Shown here piece after piece: positions 47,600 to 58,641 of a stretch of DNA of 64,000 nucleotides (the first letter of the stretch is position 1; each line of letters begins with the position of its first letter). Under the pieces are notes generated by a model that was not told the origin of the DNA, did no database searches, and was given only the letters and a program-made list of their open reading frames with translations. The translations under genes were made by a program, and so were the position numbers. The stretch comes from Aphidius gifuensis (Eukaryota > Arthropoda > Insecta > Hymenoptera > Braconidae): NCBI RefSeq assembly GCF_014905175.1, contig NC_057791.1, forward strand, positions 13,396,177 to 13,460,176, in the 5' to 3' direction.

Positions 47600-48738
47600 T
47601 TAATACAACATAATTGCATTTATTTTAGTAGTATACTGTTGATCAAGGTGTCTATATTCAAAAGCAACTTGATTTCTTTTATTTTTAAAATCAATTTCAT
47701 TATAAAACATTGATAAAAGATAAGTGTATTTTTTAATCTACCAAGTTCTTTAACTTCATGATAATTAATTTGTGCTTTTACAAGATATTCAATTGAATTT
47801 TGAATAATTAGCTTTTTTTTATTACCATACTTTAGTGCTGTTGCAATAAGACATTAAGCATATAATACAAATACTCTTGCTTAATCAAACCATCCACCAT
47901 GTGATAAAATATTAATAATAGCATCATCAATGACATTTAATGCTTGACTTGGCATACCAATTGTTAATTGTATATTTGCTAAATGCATTTTAACAATAGC
48001 CTCATACTATGATAAATAATTTTTCGTACATATTTGAAGTGCATGATTTAATAATACTATTGATTCTGTACTAGATGTACCATCACCTGGTTGTACTGAT
48101 GAACTAATCATTTGATAATTTCATTCATTTGGATAATCACCTTTTGCAAGTGATACTTTAGCAAGACAAAATTTACTTTCAAGTGGATCAAGACTTGATA
48201 TTTGAATGGCCAATAATTCAGCATCAATTAAACGATCATGTCTCATCATTTTATTAAATTATAATAATTGTTTACATAACATCCATATCTTAAAAGTAAA
48301 AAAATAAAATGAATAAATAAACTTTACATCTAAATCTAATGATATTAATTACAAGAGGAAAATAAATCCCATTTCCTTATTACTTGGTTCATTTGGAATT
48401 CTATTTTTAGCATGATTAGATATAACATTAACAATTTTATATTCACCAAGTTGAACAAATGCAAGATTAATAGCAGCTTGACATGTTGATGTACCATTAT
48501 ACATATATTGTTTTTTATCACCACAATTATGTAATAATAATAATTGTGAATTCAATATTGGCATTTCAAATTTACCATAATACGACCATAATGCTGATTT
48601 TTCCATATAACTCATTGACATTAAATCCATCAATGAATGTTGACAATTGAATAGATCTGATTTAACAAGCATTTGAAATATATACACTAGATTTTTACCT
48701 TCCATTGAATAATCACGTGCTGTCCAATCAACTGTCCT
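47600..48738 (-). pseudogene. ANAPC5: ANAPC5 (APC5) pseudogene, C-terminal part
   Basis: Remnant of anaphase-promoting complex subunit 5, a TPR-type scaffold of the cell-cycle ubiquitin ligase. Homologous stretches in order: WTARDYSMEGKNL at about 48,720; YMEKSALWSYYGKFEMPILN; CQAAINLAFVQLGEY; LIDAELLAIQISSLDPLE; EAIVKMHLANIQLTIGMPSQ; and RNQVAFEYRHLDQQ near the end, with TAA at 47,600-47,602. Broken by in-frame stops at 48,121-48,123, 48,007-48,009, 47,881-47,883 and 47,854-47,856 (all the same frame), a further stop near 48,350 and a frameshift near 47,715. The last two of the four listed stops sit where glutamine codons fit (CAA to TAA). The N-terminal half is absent. It abuts the HELQ exon with an 18 bp gap, so the two genes were fused by rearrangement. 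Confidence 0.82.
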
Positions 48739-48841
48739 TTATTATTATATAATCACTTAAATACTAAATCTATGCACTTGCTAATTGTAAACATATATTA
48801 TCACCAGCTTCATATATTTATAAATATATTGACACAAAATA

Positions 48842-49059
48842 TGTCAATCGTTTATTTTGTTGATTTTTATGTTGCTACGCTACTTAATAATTATAATAAA
48901 TTTTGAGTAAAAAATTAAATATAAAAAACAAAAAACAACAAACTGAATATATAATCAAACAGTTTGTTGTTTTTTGTTTTTTTATTTAATTTTCTACTCA
49001 ATGTTTATAATTATTAAGTAGCGTAGCAACATAAAAATCAACTCAGTAAAAGATTGACA
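48842..49059. mobile_element. MITE with long inverted repeats and TA target duplication
   Basis: 218 bp, nearly palindromic: tgtcaatc ... gattgaca ends, arms of about 100 bp (gttgctacgctacttaataa against ttattaagtagcgtagcaac) around a spacer of about 15 bp, bordered by TA on each side (48,840-48,841 and 49,060-49,061). The TA duplication suggests mobilisation by a Tc1/mariner-type transposase. No ORF. Confidence 0.85.
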
Positions 49060-49097
49060 TATTTCCTGTCAACTTTCAATTTGAATTTGGCAAAAAA

Positions 49098-50414
49098 ATG
49101 CAGAATAATCCAAAAAAGTTTGGACTTCTCTTGTGGACAGGTAAAAAACCGTATACCTCGAGCGTTGTTCCAATAGAAAATATTCGTTTTGAGAAGAAAG
49201 GTAAAATTCGAGGAAAGTGGGACAATGGACGTTGGTACCAAGCTCAACTATTATTTCTACATGGTAAATATTCATAATGTTTTATTTAAATATAATTGTA
49301 ATAGTATAATAATACTATTCAAGCACGCTCGTTATTCATTTTGATAAACGAGAATACTTTTTCGTATTTGTGTTGGGAAATCAATGTAGATTACCACATA
49401 ATTTGCTTATAATTAAATTATTCAATAAAATAAATTCTTTTTGGCAAGTTTAGCTCATGAAAATATAAAGTCAAAAAAATTTTGTGGTAATCAGCTTTAA
49501 TTCCTTAGCTCAATTTGCGAAAAGTATTTTTATTTAACTGATTAAATTAATTAAAAGATAATTAATTAACAATATATTTTATTCAGTGTAATAATTATAA
49601 TGAATAAATATGAAAACATTTTGGATACATTTTTTTTTAAATTTGTCAGATGACCAAGAATTTCTAGCCTCTCTAGAAGTATCTGAAGCTGGTACTATAG
49701 GCTTAATTGACACTGACGTTGTTCACAAAAAGTCGAATGTAGCTGCTAGTGAAGGACCAGTCACAATACCAGTTGAAACTCAAGCAACAGCTGAAGTAGA
49801 AGGCTCAATTGAAGACTTAGTTGAAGCTCCAACACAACTTCAAGTGCAAGATTTGACTGAAGCTCCAACTGATGCTTCAAAAGAGGATCTGAATGCGGTT
49901 GTCACGAAAGATCCAATCAAGGCTTCAACTGAGGCTTTGATGGAAGATTCAAATGTGTGATATTCAACTCAAACTTGTGGTTTTTTAATGTTCACCTTAA
50001 AACCAACATTTTTGGTTTCAGAATTTAGTTGAATTATATCCGGGAACGAATGTTTTTATTAATTCTATCCAACTGGAACATCTTGTGATTAAATTAAAAA
50101 ATAATCCCAAAGAAATGACGAGACAATTATTAATTATAATTATTGGTAAAGAAACATTAAAAAACTCATCTTATTCTGGTAAAGGAGGCTGGAGAAGAAT
50201 TCCAGAGAATATTTCAACTGCTATAGAGCGTAAGATAAAGAATAATGCCAGATATTATTATTATTTTTATTATTATTATTATTAACATAAATGTTATCAT
50301 TTTGTAGTTTACATTGTCAACGAAATGAAAAACCGTTTGAGCCATAAGGATTTCGTTGTAGTTATCACAAAATATTGCAATGACCTGAGAAATTCAAGAG
50401 ATCAAAGAAATTAA
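49098..50414 (+). CDS. BEN-domain protein, four exons
   Basis: Exons 49,098-49,263, 49,650-49,954, 50,022-50,229 and 50,308-50,414 all join in phase with GT-AG introns (386, 67 and 78 bp), giving 261 residues with no stop. Exon 1 encodes a small basic domain often found ahead of BEN domains in hymenopteran proteins (KKFGLLLWTGKK; GKWDNGRWYQAQLLF). Exon 2 is a Thr/Glu/Ala-rich linker with loose repeats (VEAPTQLQVQDLTEAPTDAS). Exons 3-4 encode the BEN domain: ELYPGTNVFINSIQLEHLV, EMTRQLLIIIIGKETLKNSS and a C-terminal helix (VITKYCNDLRNSRDQ). BEN domains bind DNA or chromatin factors; they occur in insect regulators and also in poxvirus and bracovirus proteins. The ATG is 38 bp after a MITE, which must supply the near-upstream region. 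I take it as an intact nuclear gene. Confidence 0.8.
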
Positions 50415-51360
50415 TTATTATATAATTATTATAATTATAATTTTTTATTATTTTTAAAATGATAAAAAAGTTAATTGTTCTATACTTGAAAACTCAAAAT
50501 CAGTATAAATAAATTTATGTATCATCTCTAATAATATTATAATAATAAATATTTTTAAAGCAACCGAAAAAAAGATTTCTTATTGACCGATACCTTCGTA
50601 GCTTCTCAGCAGTCCGATTCACAGGGCAAATTTTTTACAATTTAGAGCTTTTTTTTGCCGCTGATGGCGCTTCTAAATTTTTTTTTATAAAGATTTTACT
50701 GGATTTTACATACAAAAGCTTTACAAGCTTTACACCATCCAAATGCCCTCCCACAACCATCCTGCCGTCGTCACGGGTTGGCAACTCTGTCAATGACATT
50801 CAGTGACATTGGCTGTCGTTGTAACAACAGACTTTGGCTGAACATAATCAATACTCACACAATATCTTTATTAATATATTTTTCTATACATACAATAAAA
50901 AAAAATACTGATTGTCACTTAATAATTAACAATAACATTTGACAGTTTTGAGTGTTTATTGCAATTGTTGACGTTTTGTGAACGCCGTGGAGCGATATTT
51001 TTCTTTGTTTTGTTTCAGGTTCTTTTTAAAATTTTCAGGTAGTTTTGTTTTTAATAATAAAGTGATATAGTGCATGAAAGGGTAATTCGTTCAACGGTCA
51101 GGTGTGATATTCGGGTAAAGAAAAGTAAGTAGAATGTCATTGCTTTGAGAAATAATAAATTGATAAGTGTAGTTAAGCGGTGTCTCCACGCTGCTCCACG
51201 CTATAGAAATGCTTGCAAGATCTTGCAGCAGGATCTATCATCACTAGATAATTACTAGAATTTTGGTGGAAATCAGCCTTAAATCGACTAAGCACGAAAA
51301 TCCCTAGCGTAAGGCGTGAATCCAGATCTTTTTCAAAGTAGAACCAGACAGTTGTAAAAA
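50415..51360. other. Intergenic region with a MITE-related fragment
   Basis: No gene supported. About 50,608-50,700 (cagtccgattcacagggcaa) resembles the left half of the MITE at 55,969, so it is a partial or decayed copy. Confidence 0.6.
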
Positions 51361-52030
51361 AGGCATTAATTTATAACAATATCAATAATTATTAATGAAC
51401 AATAATAAATTAATGAATTTGTATGATTTTTAGAGACTGTTTCATTGTTGAAATTAATTTTTCGCGTAAAAAAAAAAAACATCAATCTGTGGCAATACAA
51501 AAGCCAAAGGAAAGCCAGAGTAAAACCAGACAAAAGCCAGACCAAAGCCAAAACAAAACCAGACTTGTAAAAAAGTTTATAACAATATCAATAATTATTA
51601 ATAAACAATAATAAATTAATGATTTTTAGAGACTTTTTTATTGTTAAAATTAAGTTTTAATTGATGTGTTTTTTTTTTTTTTTACGCGGAAAATTAATTT
51701 TAACGATAAAAAAGTCTCTAAAAATCATTAAGATTCATTAATTTATTATTGTTCATTAATATTTATTGATATTGTTATAAATAAATGTCTTTTTACTAGG
51801 CTGGTTTTGCTCTGGCTTTTGTCTGGTTTTACTCTGGCTTTACTTTGGCTTTTGTATTGCCACAGATTGATTTGTTTTTTTTTTTTTCTACGCAAAAAAT
51901 TGATTTCTACAATAAAAAAGTCTCTAAAAATCATTAATTTATTATTGTTTATTAATAAGTATTGATGGTGTTATAAATAAATGTCTTTTTTACAAGTCTG
52001 GCTTTGGTCTGACTTTCGTCTGGTTTTACT
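51361..52030. repeat. Inverted and direct repeats with CCAGAC-rich minisatellite
   Basis: A unit made of ttattaataaacaataataa, an agactgtttcattgttgaaa segment, a poly-A tract, ggcaatacaaaagcc and a ccagac/ccagagtaaaa minisatellite occurs on the plus strand (about 51,360-51,650). It recurs twice reversed (about 51,700-51,880 and 51,890-52,030). Small reading frames here only translate the repeat. Confidence 0.8.
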
Positions 52031-52036
52031 CTGGCT

Positions 52037-53712
52037 ATGACGCTGAAGCTGGCCGCCACTCTGGCAGCCAAATGTAAATTGGACCTGAAAACATATGGTG
52101 TGTTGGGTGCCCCGCGCTAATTTTTTTTTTTTGTTATTCAACAAAATTGGGCCTGTTTAATATTATCTAAATTAAAAGCCGACTAATTAAAAGCTAAAAA
52201 AAAAATATCAACCCCCAACATAGCTTTTTAGGGGGTGGTAGGAGAGATTAAAACTTTAATTATTTTTTTTACTGACTTTAAAATCAAAATTGGGGCATGA
52301 AAATAGTTTGTAAATTAAAAGTCAACTAATTAAAAGCAATAAAAAAAATATCAACCCCCAACTAGCGTTTAGGGGGGGCCAGGGGGGACGGAAACGTTAA
52401 TTATTTTTTTTACTAACTTTAAAATGAAAATTGGGACATAAAAATATTTTCTAAATTAGAAGTCAACTAATAAAAACCTAAAAAAAAAATTACGACCCTT
52501 AACATAGCGTTTTAGGGGGTGAAAAGGGGTGGAAATGCGGATTCTAGACAATTTAATTTTTTTTTCTATCTTAAAATCAAAATTGGGGCATAAAAATATT
52601 ATGTAAATTAATAATTGACTAATCGAAAGCAATAAAAGAAAATTCAACCCCCAACATAGCGTTTTAGGGGGGGCCAGGGGGGACGAAAACTTTGATTAAT
52701 TTTTTTAATAACTTTAAAATGAAAATTGGGGCATGAAAATATTTCCTAAATTGAAAGTGTACTAATTAAAAGCCATAAAGAAAATATCAACCCCCAACAT
52801 AGCGTTTTAGGGGAGGCCGGGGGGGACAGAAGCTTTAATTAATTTTTTTACTAACTTTAAAATGAAAATTGGGGCATGAAAATATTTTCTAAATTAAAAG
52901 TCAACTAATAAAAACCTAAAAAAAAAATTACGACCCTATGTTGAGGGTTGATTTTTTTTTATTGCTTTTAATTAGTCAATTATTAATTTACATAATATTT
53001 TTATGCCCCAATTTTGATTTTAAGATAGAAAAAAAAATTAAATTGTCTAGAATCCGCGTTTCCACCCCTTTTCACCCCCTAAAACGCTATGTTAAGGGTC
53101 GTAATTTTTTTTTTAGGTTTTTATTAGTTGACTTTTAATTTAGAAAATATTTTCATGCCCCAATTTTTATTTTAAAATTAGTAAAAAAAATAATTAAAGT
53201 TTCCGTCCCTCCTACCACCCCCTTAAACGCTATGTTGGGGGTTGATATTTTTTTCCTAGCTTCCTATTGTTCTTATATTAATTTAGATGATAACCGTTTG
53301 GTCCAATTTTCGTTTTAAAGTAGTTAAAAAAATTGTTTTCAAAAAATTTCGCGTTTTCACCCCCCTCTCACCCCCTAAAACGCTATGTTAAGGGTTGATT
53401 TTTTTTTCTAGCTTTGTATTGTTTTTACACTAATTTACAAAATAACCGCTCAGTCCAATTTTCGTTTTAAAGTAGTTAAAAAATTAATTTACTGGTATAC
53501 GTGTTTTTACCCCTTTTTTACCCCCTTAAACGCTATGCTAAGGGTAAATAATGTATTTCTAGGTTTTATCTACTTTGTTTATGATTTCGATAATAGATGA
53601 AGTAGTGAAACATGAAAACGAAGCGTTTTTCGTTATTGTAAGCACGGGGCCCCTATACGTCCCTGACTATCCAGCGTTTGGCTGCCAGAGTGGCTGCCAG
53701 CTTCAGCGTCAT
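52037..53712. mobile_element. Foldback element 1, 1.7 kb
   Basis: Terminal inverted repeats of about 36 bp (atgacgctgaagctgg at 52,037; ccagcttcagcgtcat ending 53,712; one mismatch over 36). The interior is about five direct copies of a roughly 150 bp repeat (caacccccaacatagcgttt, ttaaaatgaaaattggggca) up to about 52,935, followed by about four copies in reverse. The whole thing can fold on itself. No transposase. Reading frames of 63-66 codons at 52,456-52,647 and 52,938-53,138 are the repeat itself. Confidence 0.85.
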
Positions 53713-53776
53713 GATTTAAGTCAACCTCGAAACGCTCTGGCGACAAAAGCGATATCGTTTTCTTCATGACGGTGAA

Positions 53777-55466
53777 ACTAGCGCCCAGCCGTTCCGCGCC
53801 CTACAGTCTACTCAGGTAACTCTAGCGGCAGTTGTAACGTATGGATAAAATTTAGATTTTTGGTGTATATAATGAGCTTCGTATTTATTTCATGTAAGAA
53901 TATCCTCATTGACGCGTATTTAGGATAAAAGCATGATAATGAATGAATAAAAATGAACAGTTAGAATGAAATTGAAAAATAATTTTGAATGTTTTTCTTG
54001 TTGGTCCCGTAAGATACCCTTTAAAAAAATTAGATCCTCTTAGTTTCTTGTCGTGAACAATATATTCTAATATTCACTAAAACTTTGCCGAGGAAAAATA
54101 ATTTTAAAAAATGTTCTCTCCATGCTAGACCACCATGAACGCGAATTTTCCATGTTTTTTCTTGTTAATCCCATAAAATACTCGTTAAAAAAATTAGATC
54201 CCCTTATTGACTTATTTTAATTATTGTATTTGATTATTCTCTACAACTTTGCCGTGGAAAAATAATTTTAAAAAATGTTCCCCATGCCAGACCACCATAT
54301 ACGCGAATTTTCTATGTTTTTCCTTGTTAATCACATAAAATACTCGTTAAAAAAATTAGATCCCCTTATTTACTTATTCTAATTATTGTATTCGATTATT
54401 CTCTAAAACTGAGCCGTAAAAAAATAATTTTGAAAAATGTTCCTCCCATGCTAGCCCACCATAACTCTAAAATTTCTATGTTTTTCTGGGCGCTGGAGTT
54501 CGGTTCTTGTAGAAACATTTTTTAAAATTATTTTTTCACGGTCAATTTTGAGAAAACATTCAAATATATTAATTACGACAAAAAATTAAGGAGATCTAAT
54601 TTTTTTAACTAGTAATTTATGATAATTTTAAAGACATAAAAAATTCGCGTATATGGCGGTCAGGCATGGGGAGAACATTTTTTAAAATTATTTTTCCACG
54701 GTAAACTTTGAGAAGACATTAAAATATATCAATTACAAGAAGAAACTAAGGGGATCTAATTTCTTTAAAACATGTTTATACACGGAGAAAAAACAAATTT
54801 TCAGTTACTTCAATTTTCTCCGTGTATCAACATGTTTTAAAAAAATTAGATCTCTTCAAGTTACGAGTCTATTTTATGTGTTTTTATGTCTTGTAGAAGT
54901 TTGCCGTAAAGAAAAAATTTTAGAAAATGTTCCCTCAAGACTAGAACAACTTAACCACAAAATTTATATATTTTTTTATTTCCTCCGTGTATAAAAGATG
55001 ATTAAAAAAATTAGATCCCCTCAGTTTTGATACTTTTTCGATGCATTTTTAAATTCTTTAAAAAATTGCCATGGAAAAATATTTTTAAAAACACTTTAAA
55101 CCATCTTTAAACCATCAAAATATGGTGGTCTAGCATGGAGAGAACATTTTTTAAAATTATTTTTCCTCGGCAAAGTTTTAGTGAATATTAGAATATATTG
55201 TTCACGACAAGAAACTAAGAGGATCTAATTTTTTTAAAGGGTATCTTACGGGACCAACAAGAAAAACATTCAAAATTATTTTTCAATTTCATTCTAACTG
55301 TTCATTTTTATTCATTCATTATTATAATTTTATCCTAAATACGCGTCAATGAGGATATTCTTGCATGAAATAAATACGAAGCTCATTATATATACCAAAA
55401 ATCTAAATTTTATCCATACGTTACAACTGCCGCTAGAGTTACGTGAGTAGACTATAGGGCGCTAGT
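53777..55466. mobile_element. Foldback element 2, 1.7 kb
   Basis: Ends actagcgccc at 53,777 and gggcgctagt at 55,466. Inverted arms of about 340 bp (53,800-54,133 against 55,122-55,455) are almost identical, for example cctcattgacgcgtatttag and ctaaatacgcgtcaatgagg. The interior has tandem repeats of about 120-170 bp (aaaattagatccccttattt; ggaaaaataattttaaaaaa), again switching orientation near the middle. No ORF. Confidence 0.85.
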
Positions 55467-55968
55467 TGCAGGGTCATTTTTCTTCTGGCTTAGCTCTTAC
55501 CATTTCCGCCAGGGTTTGTTGAATTCTTCATATCATTTAATTTTCTTGATAAATATCTAATCCATAGTTTCATGTTTTTATCGCGACTAACATGTCTTGT
55601 CAGCGAATCGTTATTGCAAGACCCGCAATACGCGACCAAGAATAGCACCCCAGGGGTGTAGAAAATTCAGTGCCCCGAAATAAAATTTTTTTTTTTAGAC
55701 TTTGAATTTGACTTCAGAAAAATTGAGCATTGTATGCGACATTTTTTTCCCTCACAAAACCCTGATAAATCTGAGTCCTGTAGGCCGCGTTCTGGTGGTG
55801 AAAATTAAGGTGCGCGTTTTTTTTTTATTCGAGAAATATTTTTTTTCCAAAACTAATTGTAGCTACTTCGAAATTTTATATCTGTATTCGTATAATAATT
55901 CTAAAAGTAGGTAACAATTAGTTTAAAAATTCGACACTAAACTTGGTTTCAACGTCAAAGACCGAGCT
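55467..55968. other. Repeat-derived spacer
   Basis: No gene. The gccgcgttctggtggtgaaa segment near 55,781 resembles gtcgcgttctgggggtgatg near 56,768, so a repeat family is present on both sides of the MITE. Confidence 0.5.
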
Positions 55969-56131
55969 CAGCACCCGTATTCACAGGGCAAATTTTATAC
56001 AATTTGGGGCTTACCTTCCTACTGATGGTGTTGTCAAATTTTTTTTATATAGATTGACATACAAAAGCCACAAGCGCCGCCAGTGGAGGAAAAAAGCTCT
56101 AATTTGTAATGCCCCGTGAATACGGGTGCTG
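55969..56131. mobile_element. Small MITE, 163 bp
   Basis: Inverted ends cagcacccgtattcacaggg and gccccgtgaatacgggtgct(g), one mismatch. Inner parts also pair loosely. A related half copy is at about 50,608. No clear target duplication. Confidence 0.75.
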
Positions 56132-56149
56132 TTCTATCTTGAAATCACT

Positions 56150-56440
56150 CATTGTTGTAGGGGGTGCTTTTGAGCTTTTATTCATTAGAATAGAATATTG
56201 GAAGGCATAAAACGTCTAAATATATTTTTTTTCTATCATAGAAGGCGCCTTTTGAGCTTTATCCCTTGAAATAAAATATTGGCAGGTCAAGAGCGTCTTG
56301 AGGTATATTTTTTTATAATTGTAAAGGCAGTCTTTGAGCCTTGTTCCATGAAATTAGAATATTGGAAGGGCAAAAGTGCCTTAAATTAATAAAATATATT
56401 AATAATATTTTTCTATCATTAGCAGCCTTTCTATTTTTTT
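56150..56440. repeat. 80-90 bp repeat family, middle copy
   Basis: About three units with the pattern ttgagcttt...aaatattgg..aggc...aaatatattttttt, the same family as 25,183-25,560 and 61,690-62,510. Confidence 0.7.
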
Positions 56441-56880
56441 TATTCGTCGTGCTGTCTCATGTTTTTTGGCTATGATAGTATGAGTGTGCCTATCCATATG
56501 GAATACAGACACGCATACTACCAAGAACCTGTCAGTATAGTGAATATATTTTGGACAGAGGGGTACTGAAAATATTTTTTATAACCAACTGTAGGTGCGC
56601 ACCCTCTTGGGCCCAAAGTTTATTCGACGATGGGATTTACTTTCCACCTTAATTCAAACAATACTATTAATTTTCCACTATAATATTGATCAAGTCCTTT
56701 CGTGTATGTTTTATTTCCTGCCTCGTTCTACCTGGGATCCTTTCATAAAAAATTTCAATCTTCTAAGTCGCGTTCTGGGGGTGATGATTGAGGTACGGGT
56801 TTTTTTTCTATGTAATATTTATTAATTTCCGTCAGTACTTAGTTAGTATTTATTGATCATTGTTCAGAAGCAGACCTTGC

Positions 56881-58641
56881 ATGACTTTTTTCATATTTAC
56901 AGTTCAAAACAGAAACATGGACAGAATTATAACTCAAGCATGTCGTGCCCTCCGGATTCCTCAAGACACGTTCGAGGTACAAGCAAATAATATCGTGAAT
57001 TGTACAATTTGTCAACGAGCACTGACAAACGTTCGAAGCGTAACAGAAATCCGTCGGCACATTGCAGGGCAAACCCACTTACATGCAATTGATCGACGAA
57101 ATAATCCAGATTTACTATTACAACAACGACTTACGAATTTTATTGCCACTTCAAGAATCGATGATAATATATATCGAATTGCAAATGGCACCATTGAATG
57201 CTTGTACTGTCACAAACGTTTGACGACAGTTACACTAGATTGCTTGAGAGATCACAACGATTCTCAATTTCACACAAGAACAAGAGAACTAAAAGCCGCA
57301 AGACCTAGACCGACAGAAGCAGCATTCGCAGCTTGTTCATCAGGGCAAAACGCATTCAGCATGGAGTTGGTTGATACATTAATGACAGTTGACATTCCGC
57401 TTCACAAGTTGCGACATCAAACTTTTTCAGCTTTTCTCGAAAAATATACTCAGCAAATAATAACTGATCTATCAGCACTTCGTCAATTTTATGCACCTGC
57501 AATTTATCAATCCAAATTACAGTCCATACGTGACGAAATTGGGATTCATTCTATTTTTATAAGTGTTGATGAAGTCACCGATTCCAAAGGTCAGATTGTT
57601 GCTCATGCCATCATACGGCCACTTATACCCGATCGTCCTGGAAGACCAAGGCTCATTCATGCTCAATGCCTCGATGCTGGAAATGGTGAAACTATACGTA
57701 ATTTTGTAATAGAGTCTCTAAATATATTGTGGCCTGATGGTATTCACTACAATAGAGTTTTAATTTATTGTACTGATGCAGCCCCATACATGATGAGATC
57801 AGGGAGATTGTTAGCTCCTGATTTTCCTAAAATGCTACACGTAAGGTGTTTATGTCATTCATTAAGTCTTGTAGCTGAATGGGTACGTGACGAATTTGAT
57901 AATGCCAACGAAGTTATCTCAGAAACAAAGAAAGTATTTATAAAAGCTCCAACAAGAGTGAGACTCTTCCAGCAAATGGCTGGAGGCATTTTATTGCCTC
58001 CAGAACCTATAATAACTCGTTGGGGCACATGGTTACGTGCAGCTGTTTATTATGCACAAAATTATGACCACGTCCGTAGAGTGATCGATCATTTAGATCC
58101 TGATTCTGCTGCGATAAAAAAAGCTAAAAGACTTTTTTCGAGAGAAGGCCTTCGCGAAGAATTTGTGCATATTGCTGAACATTACATACGCATTGCAGAT
58201 GCTATAACAAGACTCGAGGCAGAAGATTTGCCGTTAAATGAAAGGATAACTATATTCCAAGAAGTATACGATTATATAACACAAACTGACGGAATTCCAG
58301 ATAATATTATAACAAAAATGAGAGCAGTCTATGACGTTAATACTGGTTATCAATCTATGAGAAACGTCAATGAGTTTTTAAGAACAAATGTCATAGCAGA
58401 AGATATGAGAGTCCCTAGATGGGAATTGAATGATTATCTTGCATGTCGTTATGCTTCTTTAGAATCAGTTGATGTTGAACGAAGTTTTTCAAAATATAAA
58501 TCCATCTTCCGTTCCAACCGTCATAGTTTTTTATACGAAAATCTTTGTATGCATGTTATCGTTTGCTGCTTCACAGGAGGGTTCGTTCATGCCGATAATG
58601 ATAACGAGGATGTTGACGAAAACATAGACAACGATCGTTAA
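56881..58641 (+). CDS. hAT-superfamily transposase
   Basis: 586 residues from ATG 56,881; a later ATG at 56,917 follows a possible splice acceptor (atatttacag) and may be the true start. Two N-terminal zinc-finger-like motifs: Cys41/Cys44 (CTICQRAL ... HIAGQTH) and Cys107/Cys110 (CLYCHKRL ... HNDSQFH), probably DNA-binding. The RNase H-like core has SVDEVTDSKG (Asp230), YCTDAAPYM, HVRCLCHSLSLVAEWV and TRWGTWLRAAVYYA. The C-terminal hAT dimerisation region has ASLESVDVERSFSKYKSIF (Glu533 a candidate third catalytic acid) and ENLCMHVIVC. The two-finger layout recalls CGGBP1-like proteins, which derive from hAT transposases. No frameshift or stop over 1.76 kb. I could not find convincing 8 bp target duplications or terminal repeats, so it may be an active element with unrecognised ends or a domesticated gene. 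Confidence 0.85.
   Translation: MTFFIFTVQNRNMDRIITQACRALRIPQDTFEVQANNIVNCTICQRALTNVRSVTEIRRHIAGQTHLHAIDRRNNPDLLLQQRLTNFIATSRIDDNIYRIANGTIECLYCHKRLTTVTLDCLRDHNDSQFHTRTRELKAARPRPTEAAFAACSSGQNAFSMELVDTLMTVDIPLHKLRHQTFSAFLEKYTQQIITDLSALRQFYAPAIYQSKLQSIRDEIGIHSIFISVDEVTDSKGQIVAHAIIRPLIPDRPGRPRLIHAQCLDAGNGETIRNFVIESLNILWPDGIHYNRVLIYCTDAAPYMMRSGRLLAPDFPKMLHVRCLCHSLSLVAEWVRDEFDNANEVISETKKVFIKAPTRVRLFQQMAGGILLPPEPIITRWGTWLRAAVYYAQNYDHVRRVIDHLDPDSAAIKKAKRLFSREGLREEFVHIAEHYIRIADAITRLEAEDLPLNERITIFQEVYDYITQTDGIPDNIITKMRAVYDVNTGYQSMRNVNEFLRTNVIAEDMRVPRWELNDYLACRYASLESVDVERSFSKYKSIFRSNRHSFLYENLCMHVIVCCFTGGFVHADNDNEDVDENIDNDR

Noticed and set aside
52456..53138. Hydrophobic small ORFs, possible membrane peptides
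   Set aside because: They are one repeat unit of the foldback element read in both orientations.
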